Notes: generated by a model from the sequence alone, not told the origin. A DNA stretch of 64,000 nt from Streptomyces sp. CBMA152 (GCF_014596475.1 NZ_MECJ01000028.1:496001-560000), one strand, 5' to 3'; numbered from the stretch's first letter, positions 41,838 through 50,881 are shown. Numbers and translations are program-made.

Positions 41838-42497
41838 TCAGGCGGTCTTCTCGGCGCGCAGCGCTTCCATCGCGCGCTCCGTGACCTCGTCGACCTTGCC
41901 GAGCGCGGAGATCGTCACGACCAGGCCCTGGGCCCGGTAGTAGTCGATGATCGGCTCGGTCTCGCTGTGGTAGACCTCAAGGCGCTTGCGGACGGTGTCC
42001 TCGGTGTCGTCGGCGCGCTGGTAGAGCTCACCGCCGCAGGCGTCGCAGACGCCCTCGGCCTTGGGCGCGTTGTAGGCGACGTGGAAGACGTGGGCGGAGT
42101 CGGTGCGGCAGATGCGCCGACCGGCGATCCGCTTGACGACCTCGTCCTCGGGTACTTCGAGGTCGAGAACGGCGTCCAGCTTCACGCCGTCCGTCTTCAG
42201 CGCCTCGTCCAGGGCCTCGGCCTGGACGACGTTGCGCGGGAAGCCGTCCAGGAGGAAGCCGTTCTCGGCGTCCGACTGGGCCATGCGGTCCTTGGCCATC
42301 CCGATGGTGACCTCGTCGGGCACCAGGTTGCCGGCGTCCATGTACGCCTTGGCCTGCTTGCCCAGGTCCGTGCCCTGGCTGATGTTGGCACGGAAGAGGT
42401 CGCCCGTGGAGATGTGCGGGATCGCCAGGTTCTTGGCAAGGAACGCGGCCTGCGTTCCCTTGCCGGCACCGGGCGGTCCGACGAGGACGATTCGCAT
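41838..42497 (-). CDS. adk: Adenylate kinase
   Basis: This 219-residue nucleoside monophosphate kinase interconverts ATP, AMP and ADP. MRIVLVGPPGAGKGTQAAFL is the P-loop, HISTGDLFRANI the AMP-binding part and FLLDGFPRNVVQAEAL the conserved core. The LID segment includes GVCDACGGELYQRADD, suggesting partial metal coordination. Its ATG overlaps the secY stop by one base (TGATG). Confidence 0.97.
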   Translation of the reverse strand: MRIVLVGPPGAGKGTQAAFLAKNLAIPHISTGDLFRANISQGTDLGKQAKAYMDAGNLVPDEVTIGMAKDRMAQSDAENGFLLDGFPRNVVQAEALDEALKTDGVKLDAVLDLEVPEDEVVKRIAGRRICRTDSAHVFHVAYNAPKAEGVCDACGGELYQRADDTEDTVRKRLEVYHSETEPIIDYYRAQGLVVTISALGKVDEVTERAMEALRAEKTA

Positions 42498-43810
42498 CAG
42501 CGGAGGAACCCTTCGTAATTGCGCTGCTGGAGCTGGCTCTCGATCTGCTTCACGGTCTCCAGACCCACACCCACGATGATGAGGATGCTTGTCCCGCCCA
42601 GCGGGAAGCTCTGGTTGGCCCCGAAGATCACCAACGCCATCGTCGGTACGAGCGCGATCAGTCCCAGATACAGCGACCCCGGCCAGGTGATCCGGTTGAG
42701 CACGTAGCTCAGGTACTCAGCAGTAGGTCGACCAGCCCGGATACCCGGGATGAAGCCACCATACTTCTTCATGTTGTCGGCGACTTCCTCGGGGTTGAAC
42801 GAGATCGCCACATAGAAGAAGGCGAAGAACACGATGAGGAGGAAGTAGCTGATGATGTAGTAGGGGTGGTCGCCCTTGACGAAGTTGTCCTTGATCCAGA
42901 TCGCCCAGCCCGCAGTGGAGTTGGAGAACTGGACGACCAGCGCCGGGATGTAGAGCAGCGACGACGCGAAGATGACGGGAATCACACCCGCCTGGTTGAC
43001 CTTCAGCGGGATGTACGTCGAGGTTCCGCCGTACGACCTGCGGCCGATCATGCGCTTCGCGTACTGCACCGGGATACGGCGTTGGGCCTGCTCGACGAAG
43101 ACCACCAGGGCGACCATGACCAGGCCGACCAGGATGACGGTGCCGAACTCGATCCAGCCCTGGGCGAGGTGGCCCTGCGTCTTGATGGCCCACAGCGAGG
43201 TCGGGAAGCTGGAGGCGATCGAGATGAACATCAGGATCGACATGCCGTTGCCGATGCCGCGGTCGGTGATGAGCTCACCGAGCCACATGACGGCGGCCGT
43301 ACCGGCGGTCATCGTGATGACCATGGTGATGGTGGTGAAGATCGACCGGTTCGGCACGATCTCGCTGGCCACCTGGCAGCCGCTGAACAGCGCGCCCGAG
43401 CGGGCGGTGGCCACCAGGCCGGTGCCCTGGAGGATCGCCAGGGCGACCGTCAGATAACGCGTGTACTGCGTGATCTTGGCCGTGCCCGCCTGACCCTCCT
43501 TCTTGAGGGCCTCCAGACGCGGGATCACCACGGTCAGCAGCTGCAGAATGATGCTCGCCGTGATGTACGGCATGATGCCCAGCGCGAAGATCGTGATCTG
43601 GAGCAGGGCACCACCGCTGAACATGTTGACCAGGCCGAAGAGGCTGTTGCCCGACTTCGCCTGGTCGACGCACACCTGTACGTTCTTGTAGTCCACCCCG
43701 GGGATCGGGATGTGCGTCCCCATCCGGTACAGCACGATGATGCCGAGCGTGAAGAGCAGCTTCTTGCGCAGGTCAGGCGTCTTGAACGCCTGGGCGAACG
43801 CGGTGAGCAC
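42497..43810 (-). CDS. secY: Preprotein translocase subunit SecY
   Basis: This 437-residue, ten-helix channel protein of the Sec translocon reads VLTAFAQAFKTPDLRKKLLF from a GTG with a textbook AGGAGG site. IPIPGVDYKN, GIMPYITASIILQLLTVVIP and ADNMKKYGGFIPGIRAG are conserved. It is coupled to adk and separated from rplO by a terminator-like stem, so it may have a promoter of its own. Confidence 0.97.
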   Translation of the reverse strand: MLTAFAQAFKTPDLRKKLLFTLGIIVLYRMGTHIPIPGVDYKNVQVCVDQAKSGNSLFGLVNMFSGGALLQITIFALGIMPYITASIILQLLTVVIPRLEALKKEGQAGTAKITQYTRYLTVALAILQGTGLVATARSGALFSGCQVASEIVPNRSIFTTITMVITMTAGTAAVMWLGELITDRGIGNGMSILMFISIASSFPTSLWAIKTQGHLAQGWIEFGTVILVGLVMVALVVFVEQAQRRIPVQYAKRMIGRRSYGGTSTYIPLKVNQAGVIPVIFASSLLYIPALVVQFSNSTAGWAIWIKDNFVKGDHPYYIISYFLLIVFFAFFYVAISFNPEEVADNMKKYGGFIPGIRAGRPTAEYLSYVLNRITWPGSLYLGLIALVPTMALVIFGANQSFPLGGTSILIIVGVGLETVKQIESQLQQRNYEGFLR

Positions 43811-43967
43811 GGTGCCTCCTGCGACCCCCGCGCTACGTGCGTCAAGGGTGACGGTCTTGAGGTTCGACGGATAGGAATGAGTCAGAGGAACCGGGCGGGC
43901 ATACCGCACGGAAACTTAGACAGTGCACGCCACCTTACCGGCGACCCTGCCCCCCTAGGAACGACCA

Positions 43968-44001
43968 ACCGGGGATGCCCCAATTGAGAGGCATCCCCGG
44001 T
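43968..44001 (-). terminator. Terminator after rplO (end of spc genes)
   Basis: ACCGGGGATGCC (43968-43979) pairs perfectly with GGCATCCCCGGT (43990-44001) around ten bases, 25 bases after the rplO stop and before secY. Confidence 0.85.
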
Positions 44002-44026
44002 CGGATGTTCAGGCCAACGAGCTGTC

Positions 44027-44482
44027 TCAGACGAGCTCGGTGACGGTGCCGCCGGCAGCGGCAATCTTCTCCTTGGCGGAGCCGGAGACGGCGTCGACCG
44101 TCACCTGCAGCGCCACGGAGATCTCGCCCTGGCCCAGGACCTTGACGAGGCTGTTCTTGCGAACCGCGCCCTTGGCGACCAGGTCGGCCACCGTGACCTC
44201 TCCACCCTCGGGGTAGAGAGCGCCGAGCTTGTCCAGGTTCACGACCTGGAACTCGGTGCGGAACGGGTTCTTGAAGCCCTTGAGCTTCGGGAGACGCATG
44301 TGGAGGGGCATCTGCCCACCCTCGAAGCGCTCCGGGATCTGGTAACGGGCCTTCTGGCCCTTGGTACCACGACCTGCGGTCTTACCCTTGGACGCCTCAC
44401 CACGACCCACACGGGTCTTGGCGGTCTTGGCACCCGGGGCAGGGCGGAGGTTGTGGGCCTTGAGCGGGGAGTTCTCCGCCAT
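44027..44482 (-). CDS. rplO: 50S ribosomal protein L15
   Basis: This 151-residue protein begins MAENSPLKAHNLRPAPGAKT. It contains the Gly-rich GRGEASKGKTAGRGTKGQKA and the globular end (VADLVAKGAVRKNSLVKVLG). The ATG at 44482 is preferred over 44500. It is the last ribosomal gene of the spc group, adjacent to rpmD. Confidence 0.97.
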   Translation of the reverse strand: MAENSPLKAHNLRPAPGAKTAKTRVGRGEASKGKTAGRGTKGQKARYQIPERFEGGQMPLHMRLPKLKGFKNPFRTEFQVVNLDKLGALYPEGGEVTVADLVAKGAVRKNSLVKVLGQGEISVALQVTVDAVSGSAKEKIAAAGGTVTELV

Positions 44483-44483
44483 G

Positions 44484-44666
44484 TCAGTCGACCTCCTCAA
44501 CCGTCACGAGGTGGCGGACGGTGTGCACCATGCCGCGGAACTCGGGACGGTCCTCCTTGACAACCGTGTCGTTCAGGCGCTTGAGCCCGAGCGAACGCAG
44601 GGTGTCGCGGTGGTTCTGCTTGCTGCCGATGTACGACTTCGTCTGCGTGATCTTGAGACGGGCCAT
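44484..44666 (-). CDS. rpmD: 50S ribosomal protein L30
   Basis: This 60-residue protein is ARLKITQTKSYIGSKQNHRD followed by RGMVHTVRHLVTVEEVD. The ATG at 44666 shares a base with the rpsE stop (TAATG), so the pair is coupled. Confidence 0.97.
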   Translation of the reverse strand: MARLKITQTKSYIGSKQNHRDTLRSLGLKRLNDTVVKEDRPEFRGMVHTVRHLVTVEEVD

Positions 44667-45268
44667 TACGCACCCGCTCCCGCACGCGCACGAAGCAGAG
44701 CCGCGGGGGCGACGTCCTCGAGGGGCAGACCGCGGCGGGCCGCGATCTCCTCGGGACGCTGCAGGCCCTTGAGGGCCGCCACGGTCGCGTGCACGATGTT
44801 GATCGCGTTGTCGGAGCCGAGCGACTTCGACAGGATGTCGTGAACGCCGGCGCACTCCAGAACGGCGCGCACCGGGCCACCCGCGATAACACCGGTACCG
44901 GGGGAAGCAGGCTTCAGCAGGACAACGCCGGCCGCCTTCTCGCCCTGGATCGGGTGCGGGATGGTGCCCTGGATGCGGGGAACCTTGAAGAAGTTCTTCT
45001 TGGCTTCCTCGACACCCTTGGCGATGGCCGCGGGAACTTCCTTGGCCTTGCCGTAACCGACACCTACGGTGCCGTCACCGTCGCCCACCACGACCAGCGC
45101 GGTGAAGCTGAAGCGGCGACCACCCTTGACAACCTTGGCAACGCGGTTGATCGCGACAACGCGCTCAACATAAGCGGTCTTCTCGGCGGCAGCGCCACCG
45201 TCGCGACCCTTCCGGTCCCGCCGCTCGCCGCCACCGGCACCGCTTCCGCGGCGCTGGGGTCCAGCCAT
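44666..45268 (-). CDS. rpsE: 30S ribosomal protein S5
   Basis: This 200-residue protein with a Gly/Arg-rich N-terminal extension works in decoding fidelity. The double-stranded RNA-binding-like N domain (YVERVVAINRVAKVVKGGRR) and C domain (AGVHDILSKSLGSDNAINIV) are present, with a C-terminal Arg/Ala tail. Confidence 0.97.
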   Translation of the reverse strand: MAGPQRRGSGAGGGERRDRKGRDGGAAAEKTAYVERVVAINRVAKVVKGGRRFSFTALVVVGDGDGTVGVGYGKAKEVPAAIAKGVEEAKKNFFKVPRIQGTIPHPIQGEKAAGVVLLKPASPGTGVIAGGPVRAVLECAGVHDILSKSLGSDNAINIVHATVAALKGLQRPEEIAARRGLPLEDVAPAALLRARAGAGA

Positions 45269-45314
45269 TGGATTTACCTCTCTCTGTTACGTCCGTTAGT
45301 CCCGGAACCGGGGC

Positions 45315-45698
45315 TTAGAACTTCAGCCCGGCTTCGCGGGCGGCGTCAGCCAGAGCGGCAATGCGCCCGGCGTACCTGTTGCCACCACGGTCGAACACGA
45401 CGGCCTCGACACCGGCGGCCTTGGCGCGCTCGGCGACCAGGGCGCCGACCGACTTGGCCTGCGCGGACTTGTCGCCCTCGCCACCACGGATCGAAGCGTC
45501 CAGGGTCGACGCCGACGCCAGGGTGTGACCCTTGATGTCGTCGATGACCTGAGCGGTGATACCGCGGTTCGAACGCGTCACGACGAGGCGCGGACGCTCT
45601 GCCGTACCCGACACGTTCTTGCGGATGCGGATGTGGCGGCGCGCCTTGGCGGCCCGCTTGTAAGCGTCGCCCTTGGCGATCTTCACACCGTATGCCAT
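45315..45698 (-). CDS. rplR: 50S ribosomal protein L18
   Basis: This 127-residue 5S rRNA-binding protein shows AYGVKIAKGDAYKRAAKARR, RLVVTRSNRGITAQVIDD, and VVFDRGGNRYAGRIAALADA. It sits between rplF and rpsE, as expected. Confidence 0.97.
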   Translation of the reverse strand: MAYGVKIAKGDAYKRAAKARRHIRIRKNVSGTAERPRLVVTRSNRGITAQVIDDIKGHTLASASTLDASIRGGEGDKSAQAKSVGALVAERAKAAGVEAVVFDRGGNRYAGRIAALADAAREAGLKF

Positions 45699-45701
45699 GG
45701 C

Positions 45702-46241
45702 TTACTTACCAGCCTTTCCGACCTTGCGGCGGATGACCTCGCCGGCGTACTTGACGCCCTTGGCCTTGTACGGGTCGGGCTTCCGCAGCTTGCGGATGTT
45801 CGCCGCGACCTCGCCGACCTTCTGCTTGTCGATGCCCTCGACCGAGAACTTCGTGGGCGACTCGACCTTGAAGGAGATGCCTTCGGGCGCCTCGATCGTG
45901 ATCGGGTGGCTGTAGCCAAGCGCGAACTCCAGGTTGGAGCCCTTCGCCTGGACGCGGTAACCGACACCGCTGATTTCGAGCGCCTTGACGTATCCCTGGG
46001 TCACGCCGGTGATCATGTTCGCCACCAGCGTGCGGGACAGGCCGTGCAGGGCCTTGTTCTGACGCTCGTCGTTGGGACGGGTGACGTTGAGAACGCCGTC
46101 CTCGCCCTTGACAATCTCGATCGGCGCGGCAACAGCGTGCGTGAGGGAACCCTTGGGGCCCTTCACGTGCACCGTACGGCCGTCGATGGTGACGTCCACA
46201 CCAGCGGGAACCTGGATGGGGAGCTTGCCGATTCGCGACAT
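45702..46241 (-). CDS. rplF: 50S ribosomal protein L6
   Basis: This 179-residue two-domain protein is near the GTPase centre. SRIGKLPIQVPAGVDVTIDG, KGPKGSLTHAV, GVGYRVQAKGSNLEFALGYS and the closing KPDPYKAKGVKYAGEVIRRK identify it. Confidence 0.98.
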   Translation of the reverse strand: MSRIGKLPIQVPAGVDVTIDGRTVHVKGPKGSLTHAVAAPIEIVKGEDGVLNVTRPNDERQNKALHGLSRTLVANMITGVTQGYVKALEISGVGYRVQAKGSNLEFALGYSHPITIEAPEGISFKVESPTKFSVEGIDKQKVGEVAANIRKLRKPDPYKAKGVKYAGEVIRRKVGKAGK

Positions 46242-46262
46242 TAGCTTTTCCTCCGTTCCCGA

Positions 46263-46661
46263 CTACCAGACGTAGGCGAGGACTTCCCCACCCACGCCCT
46301 TCTTGCCTGCCTGCTGGCCGGTCAGGAGACCGTGGGACGTGGAGATGATCGCCACGCCCAGGCCACCGAGGACCTTCGGCAGGTTGGTGGACTTCGCGTA
46401 CACACGCAGACCCGGCTTCGAGATCCGCTTGATGCCGGCGATCGAGCGCTCGCGGTTCGGGCCGAACTTCAGCTCGAGGACGAGGTTCTTGCCGACCTCG
46501 GCGTCCTCGACCTTCCAGCCGGTGATGAAGCCCTCCTGCTGGAGGATCTCCGCGATGTGCGACTTGATCTTGCTGTGCGGCATCACGACGGTGTCGTGGT
46601 ACGCCGAGTTCGCGTTACGCAGACGCGTGAGCATGTCTGCGATGGGGTCAGTCATGGTCAT
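46263..46661 (-). CDS. rpsH: 30S ribosomal protein S8
   Basis: From the ATG at 46661 this is 132 residues: MTMTDPIADMLTRLRNANSA, GPNRERSIAGIKRISKPGLR and the end GKKGVGGEVLAYVW. In other bacteria S8 represses the spc operon. The frame is open to 46787 but without similarity. A 212-base spacer separates it from rpsN, unusually long for this block. Confidence 0.97.
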   Translation of the reverse strand: MTMTDPIADMLTRLRNANSAYHDTVVMPHSKIKSHIAEILQQEGFITGWKVEDAEVGKNLVLELKFGPNRERSIAGIKRISKPGLRVYAKSTNLPKVLGGLGVAIISTSHGLLTGQQAGKKGVGGEVLAYVW

Positions 46662-46873
46662 GAATTGGCCTTCGGCCTCTCTCGCCGGGGTTTCCTGTAT
46701 GCGCCATCCCTCTCCCCACTCATGGGCGGGACGGGTGCGGTGCGGGGACCTACGGCGTAGTAAGTCGTACGGGCGGCGGACGCCCAACCCTCCTAGCCTA
46801 AGCCATGGAGGGATGGGCCTCCGCCCACCCTTTGCTTACCGAGAGACTCCGGAAAAACCCGAAATTACGGGGT

Positions 46874-47059
46874 TTACCAGGAGCTCTTGGTCACGCCCGG
46901 CAGCTCGCCACGGTGAGCCATCTCACGAAGGCAGACGCGGCACAGGCCGAACTTGCGGTACACGGAGTGCGGCCGGCCACAGCGCTGGCAGCGGGTGTAC
47001 GCGCGCACAGCGAACTTGGGCTTACGGGCAGCCTTCGCGATGAGAGCCTTCTTCGCCAT
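46874..47059 (-). CDS. rpsN: 30S ribosomal protein S14 type Z
   Basis: This 61-residue zinc-binding S14 carries CQRCGRPH and CRVC, the two Cys pairs of the C+ form. A longer zinc-free paralogue is often encoded under Zur control elsewhere. It is placed after rplE by the usual six-base gap. Confidence 0.97.
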   Translation of the reverse strand: MAKKALIAKAARKPKFAVRAYTRCQRCGRPHSVYRKFGLCRVCLREMAHRGELPGVTKSSW

Positions 47060-47064
47060 CTCGC

Positions 47065-47622
47065 TTACGCCTCCTTGAACGGGAAGCCGAGGTGACGGAG
47101 AAGGGCGCGGCCCTCAGCGTCGTTGGTCGCCGTGGTGACCACGGTGATGTCCATACCCCGGGTACGGTCGATCTTGTCCTGGTCGATCTCGTGGAACATG
47201 ACCTGCTCCGTGAGACCGAAGGTGTAGTTGCCACGGCCGTCGAACTGCTTCGGCGACAGACCACGGAAGTCACGGATACGCGGCAGCGCGAGCGACAGCG
47301 TACGGTCCAGGAACTCCCACATGCGGTCACCACGGAGGGTGACGTGGCAGCCGATCGGCTGACCCTCGCGCAGCTTGAACTGCGCGATGGACTTCCGGGC
47401 CTTCGTCACGGCCGGCTTCTGGCCGGTGATCGTGGTCAGGTCGCGGATGGCGCCGTCGATCAGCTTGGAGTCGCGGGCGGCGTCGCCCACACCCATGTTG
47501 ACGACGACCTTGACGAGGCCGGGGATCTGCATGACGTTCTCGTACGAGAACTCCTCACGCAGCTTGCCCGCGATCTCCTCGCGGTACTTCGTCTTGAGAC
47601 GCGGAGTCGTGGTGGTAGTCAT
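47065..47622 (-). CDS. rplE: 50S ribosomal protein L5
   Basis: This 185-residue 5S rRNA-binding protein contacts P-site tRNA. VMQIPGLVKVVVNMGVGDAA, TGQKPAVTKARKSIAQFKLR and GRGNYTFGLTEQVMFHEID are characteristic. Its ATG shares a base with the rplX stop. Confidence 0.98.
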   Translation of the reverse strand: MTTTTTPRLKTKYREEIAGKLREEFSYENVMQIPGLVKVVVNMGVGDAARDSKLIDGAIRDLTTITGQKPAVTKARKSIAQFKLREGQPIGCHVTLRGDRMWEFLDRTLSLALPRIRDFRGLSPKQFDGRGNYTFGLTEQVMFHEIDQDKIDRTRGMDITVVTTATNDAEGRALLRHLGFPFKEA

Positions 47623-47945
47623 CAGATGTCCTCACCCGTCCGCTTGGCAACGCGAACCTTGTTGCCCTCGTCGTCGAAGCGGTAACCGACACGCGTGACG
47701 ACCTTGTTGCCGTCCTTCTCCACGACGAGCTGAACGTTGCTCACGTGGATCGGGGCCTCGGTGGTCACGATGCCGCCGGTCTGCGAACCGCGAGCGGTCT
47801 GACCGGCCTTCGTGTGCTTCTTGACCCGGTTGACACCCTCGACCAGGACGCGGTCCTCGCGGGGGAAGGCCGCGATGACCTTGCCCTGCTTGCCCTTGTC
47901 CTTACCGGTGATGACCTGAACCAGGTCGCCCTTCTTGATCTTCAT
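47622..47945 (-). CDS. rplX: 50S ribosomal protein L24
   Basis: This 107-residue KOW-domain protein initiates 50S assembly. MKIKKGDLVQVITGKDKGKQ and NRVKKHTK are diagnostic. It follows rplN by two bases. Confidence 0.97.
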   Translation of the reverse strand: MKIKKGDLVQVITGKDKGKQGKVIAAFPREDRVLVEGVNRVKKHTKAGQTARGSQTGGIVTTEAPIHVSNVQLVVEKDGNKVVTRVGYRFDDEGNKVRVAKRTGEDI

Positions 47946-47947
47946 GC

Positions 47948-48316
47948 TTACAGCACCTCCGGCGCGAGCGAGATGATCTTCATGAACTTCTTCTCGCGCA
48001 GCTCCCGGCCCACCGGGCCGAAGATGCGGGTGCCGCGGGGGTCGCCGTCGTTCTTCAGAATGACGGCGGCGTTCTCGTCGAAGCGGATGTACGAGCCGTC
48101 CTGACGACGACGCTCCTTGACGGTGCGCACGACGACAGCCTTGACGACGTCGCCCTTCTTCACGTTGCCACCGGGGATTGCGTCCTTGACGGTGGCGACG
48201 ATGACGTCACCGATGCCCGCGTAGCGGCGACCGGAGCCACCGAGAACACGGATGCAAAGGATCTCCTTGGCACCAGTGTTGTCGGCGACACGCAGTCGCG
48301 ACTCCTGCTGGATCAC
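47948..48316 (-). CDS. rplN: 50S ribosomal protein L14
   Basis: This 122-residue protein starts MIQQESRLRVADNTGAKEIL and includes VIVATVKDAIPGGNVKKGDV and RGTRIFGPVGRELREKKFMK. A 105-base spacer with a hairpin precedes it after rpsQ. Confidence 0.98.
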   Translation of the reverse strand: MIQQESRLRVADNTGAKEILCIRVLGGSGRRYAGIGDVIVATVKDAIPGGNVKKGDVVKAVVVRTVKERRRQDGSYIRFDENAAVILKNDGDPRGTRIFGPVGRELREKKFMKIISLAPEVL

Positions 48317-48348
48317 GTCTATCTCCTGATCGTCTGCCGGTTCCCGGC

Positions 48349-48376
48349 CGGGGCTGTCTCTTGCGAGAGAGCCCCG
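48349..48376 (-). other. Hairpin between rpsQ and rplN
   Basis: CGGGGCT-g-TCTC (48349-48360) pairs with GAGA-g-AGCCCCG (48365-48376), 11 pairs and one mismatch, tetraloop TTGC. It lies in the only sizeable gap in this part of the operon, possibly a processing or attenuation point. Confidence 0.65.
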
Positions 48377-48421
48377 ACCGAGCCTGGCGGAACTGACTTG
48401 AAGGGTTACCCCCTCAAGTAA

Positions 48422-48706
48422 TTACTTGGCCTTCTCGAGGATCTCGACGATGCGCCAGCGCTTGCTCGCCGACAGCGGACGCGTCTCCATGATGAGGACG
48501 CGGTCGCCGACACCGGCAGCGTTCTGCTCGTCGTGCGCCTTGAGCTTGTTGGTACGGCGGATGACCTTGCCGTACAGCGCGTGCTTCACGCGGTCCTCGA
48601 CAGCGACGACGACGGTCTTGTCCATCTTGTCGCTGACGACCAGACCCTCACGGGTCTTGCGGAAACCGCGCTGCTCAGTCGTCTCAGTCACATTCTTCTC
48701 GCTCAT
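48422..48706 (-). CDS. rpsQ: 30S ribosomal protein S17
   Basis: This 94-residue OB-fold protein starts with an actinobacterial extension (SEKNVTETTEQRGFRK), then REGLVVSDKMDKTVVVAVED and DRVLIMETRPLSASKRWRIV. It shares a base with the rpmC stop. Confidence 0.97.
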   Translation of the reverse strand: MSEKNVTETTEQRGFRKTREGLVVSDKMDKTVVVAVEDRVKHALYGKVIRRTNKLKAHDEQNAAGVGDRVLIMETRPLSASKRWRIVEILEKAK

Positions 48707-48930
48707 CAGACGCTCTCCACCGTCTCGATGCCGAGCTCGCGCTCACGCATCAGGGTGTAGATCCGGGCGATGTCCTTACGGACGGACTTGAGCCGACCGT
48801 GGTTCTCGAGCTGGCCCGTCGCCGCCTGGAAGCGGAGGTTGAACAGCTCTTCCTTGGCCTCGCGGAGCTTGTTGAGGAGCTCCTCGTTGCCCAGCTCGCG
48901 CAGCTCGGACGCCTTGGTTCCGGCCGACAT
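48706..48930 (-). CDS. rpmC: 50S ribosomal protein L29
   Basis: This 74-residue helical-hairpin protein sits at the exit tunnel rim. SAGTKASELRELGNEELLNK and LREAKEELFNLRFQAATGQL are typical. A GTG three bases upstream (48933) also fits, and both overlap the rplP stop. Confidence 0.96.
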   Translation of the reverse strand: MSAGTKASELRELGNEELLNKLREAKEELFNLRFQAATGQLENHGRLKSVRKDIARIYTLMRERELGIETVESV

Positions 48931-49349
48931 CACGCCTCACCTGCCTCGCGCCGAACGATGCGGCACTTCATCGGGAGCTTGTGAGCAGCGCGGGTGAGCG
49001 CCTCACGAGCAATCTTCTCGTTCGGGTAGGACAGCTCGAACATCACCCGACCCGGGTGAACGTTCGCGATCCACCACTCCGGAGAACCCTTACCGGAACC
49101 CATGCGGGTCTCGGCAGGCTTCTTCGTCAGCGGGCGGTCCGGGTAGATGTTGATCCAGACCTTGCCGCCACGCTTGATGTGGCGGGTCATCGCGATACGA
49201 GCCGCCTCGATCTGGCGGTTGGTCACGTACGCCGGCGTGAGGGCCTGAATGCCGTACTCGCCGAACGCAACCGTCGTACCACCCTTGGCCTGACCGCGGC
49301 GCTTGGGGTGGTGCTGCTTGCGGTGCTTGACCCTACGGGGGATCAGCAT
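48930..49349 (-). CDS. rplP: 50S ribosomal protein L16
   Basis: This 139-residue protein of the A-site finger region begins MLIPRRVKHRKQHHPKRRGQ and has GGKVWINIYPDRPLTKKPAE and GKGSPEWWIANVHPGRVMFE. It is followed immediately by rpmC. Confidence 0.98.
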   Translation of the reverse strand: MLIPRRVKHRKQHHPKRRGQAKGGTTVAFGEYGIQALTPAYVTNRQIEAARIAMTRHIKRGGKVWINIYPDRPLTKKPAETRMGSGKGSPEWWIANVHPGRVMFELSYPNEKIAREALTRAAHKLPMKCRIVRREAGEA

Positions 49350-49354
49350 TTCGG

Positions 49355-50197
49355 TCAGGCCTCCGTTCCGGTGCTCTCAGCCGGAGCGGCGGCGGCGGGA
49401 GCCTCGGCCTTGGGGGCCTCGGCAGCCGGCGCAGCCTGCTGCGGCTTGCGGCCGCGACCGCCACGCTCGCCGCCACGACCACCACGGCCACCGGCCGGAC
49501 GGTCACTGGCGCCACCACGGGCCGGGCGGTTACCCGCACGGGCCGCTGCGTTCTCGGCGCGGACCTCGGCGATGTTCTTGACATCGCCCTTGTAGATCCA
49601 GACCTTCACGCCGATGCGGCCGAAGGTCGTCTTGGCCTCGAAGAAGCCGTAGTCCACGTTCGCGCGGAGCGTGTGCAGGGGCACACGGCCCTCGCGGTAG
49701 AACTCCGAGCGGGACATCTCGGCGCCGCCGAGGCGACCACCGCACTGGATCTTGATGCCCTTGGCGCCGGCCTTCATGGTGCCCTGCATGCTCTTGCGCA
49801 TGGCACGACGGAAGGAGACGCGGGAGGAGAGCTGCTCGGCAACGGCCTGCGCGACCAGCTGAGCGTCCATCTCGGGGTTCTTGACCTCGAGGATGTTCAG
49901 CTGGACCTGCTTGCCCGTGAGCTTCTCGAGGTCGCCGCGGATGCGGTCGGCCTCGGCGCCACGGCGGCCGATGACGATGCCCGGACGCGCGGTGTGGATG
50001 TCCACCCGCACGCGGTCACGGGTGCGCTCGATCTCAACCTTCGAGATGCCGGCGCGCTCCATGCCGGACGTCATCATCCGACGGATGGCGACGTCTTCCT
50101 TGACGTAGTCCTTGTACAGCTTGTCGGCGTACCAACGGGACTTGAAGTCCGTGGTGATGCCGAGCCGGAACCCATGCGGGTTAACCTTCTGGCCCAT
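49355..50197 (-). CDS. rpsC: 30S ribosomal protein S3
   Basis: At 280 residues it has the KH-domain S3 core (GQKVNPHGFRLGITTDFKSR, GIVIGRRGAEADRIRGDLEK, GRLGGAEMSRSEFYREGRVP). A low-complexity tail of about 65 residues, first Arg/Gly-rich (RGGRGGERGGRGRK) and then Ala/Glu-rich, follows. Such tails are common in actinobacteria. The ATG overlaps the rplV stop by one base. Confidence 0.97.
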   Translation of the reverse strand: MGQKVNPHGFRLGITTDFKSRWYADKLYKDYVKEDVAIRRMMTSGMERAGISKVEIERTRDRVRVDIHTARPGIVIGRRGAEADRIRGDLEKLTGKQVQLNILEVKNPEMDAQLVAQAVAEQLSSRVSFRRAMRKSMQGTMKAGAKGIKIQCGGRLGGAEMSRSEFYREGRVPLHTLRANVDYGFFEAKTTFGRIGVKVWIYKGDVKNIAEVRAENAAARAGNRPARGGASDRPAGGRGGRGGERGGRGRKPQQAAPAAEAPKAEAPAAAAPAESTGTEA

Positions 50198-50544
50198 TAC
50201 CGGGTTCCTTCCTTGCTGCTGACGACCACGGTGATGTGGCTGGTCCGCTTACGGATCCGGTAGGCACGGCCCTGAGCACGCGGACGGAACCGCTTCAGGG
50301 TCGGGCCCTCATCCACGTACGCCTCGCTGATGACCAGCGAAGAGGCGTCGGTGTGGTCGTAGTTGTGCGCGGCGTTGGCAATGGCGCTGTCCAGCACCTT
50401 GCCAACCGGCACGCTCGCGGCCTGCGGGGCGAAACGCAGGACCGCCTGAGCCTCCGTGGCATCCATGCCACGGATGAGGTCCACCACGCGGCGGGCCTTC
50501 ATGGGCGTGACGCGGATGTACCGCGCCTGGGCCCTGGCTTCCAT
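50197..50544 (-). CDS. rplV: 50S ribosomal protein L22
   Basis: This 115-residue tunnel-constriction protein reads MEARAQARYIRVTPMKARRV and ends SHITVVVSSKEGTR. The ATG at 50544 has a GAAGGGA site and matches family length; the 12 extra upstream codons are not supported. The beta-hairpin segment whose changes give macrolide resistance is present. Confidence 0.96.
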   Translation of the reverse strand: MEARAQARYIRVTPMKARRVVDLIRGMDATEAQAVLRFAPQAASVPVGKVLDSAIANAAHNYDHTDASSLVISEAYVDEGPTLKRFRPRAQGRAYRIRKRTSHITVVVSSKEGTR

Positions 50545-50587
50545 GGTTGTCCCTTCGGTGTAAGTCATAGTCGTTTCCACCCCGCGT

Positions 50588-50869
50588 TTAGCGGCGCTTC
50601 GACTTCCGGTCGTCCTTGACGTGGCCGCGGAAGGTGCGAGTCGGCGAGAACTCGCCGAGCTTGTGGCCGACCATCGACTCGGTGACGAACACCGGGACGT
50701 GGGTCTTGCCGTTGTGCACCGCGATCGTGTGGCCGAGCATGGCCGGGATGATCATCGAGCGACGGGACCAGGTCTTGATGACGTTCTTGGTACCAGCTTC
50801 GTTCTGAGCGTCCACCTTCTTTACGAGGTGGCCGTCAACGAAGGGTCCCTTCTTGAGACTGCGCGGCAT
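50588..50869 (-). CDS. rpsS: 30S ribosomal protein S19
   Basis: This 93-residue 30S head protein starts MPRSLKKGPFVDGHLVKKVD and contains TWSRRSMIIPAMLGHTIAVH and GHKLGEFSPTRTFRGH. Confidence 0.98.
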   Translation of the reverse strand: MPRSLKKGPFVDGHLVKKVDAQNEAGTKNVIKTWSRRSMIIPAMLGHTIAVHNGKTHVPVFVTESMVGHKLGEFSPTRTFRGHVKDDRKSKRR

Positions 50870-50881
50870 CTAAACCCGCTC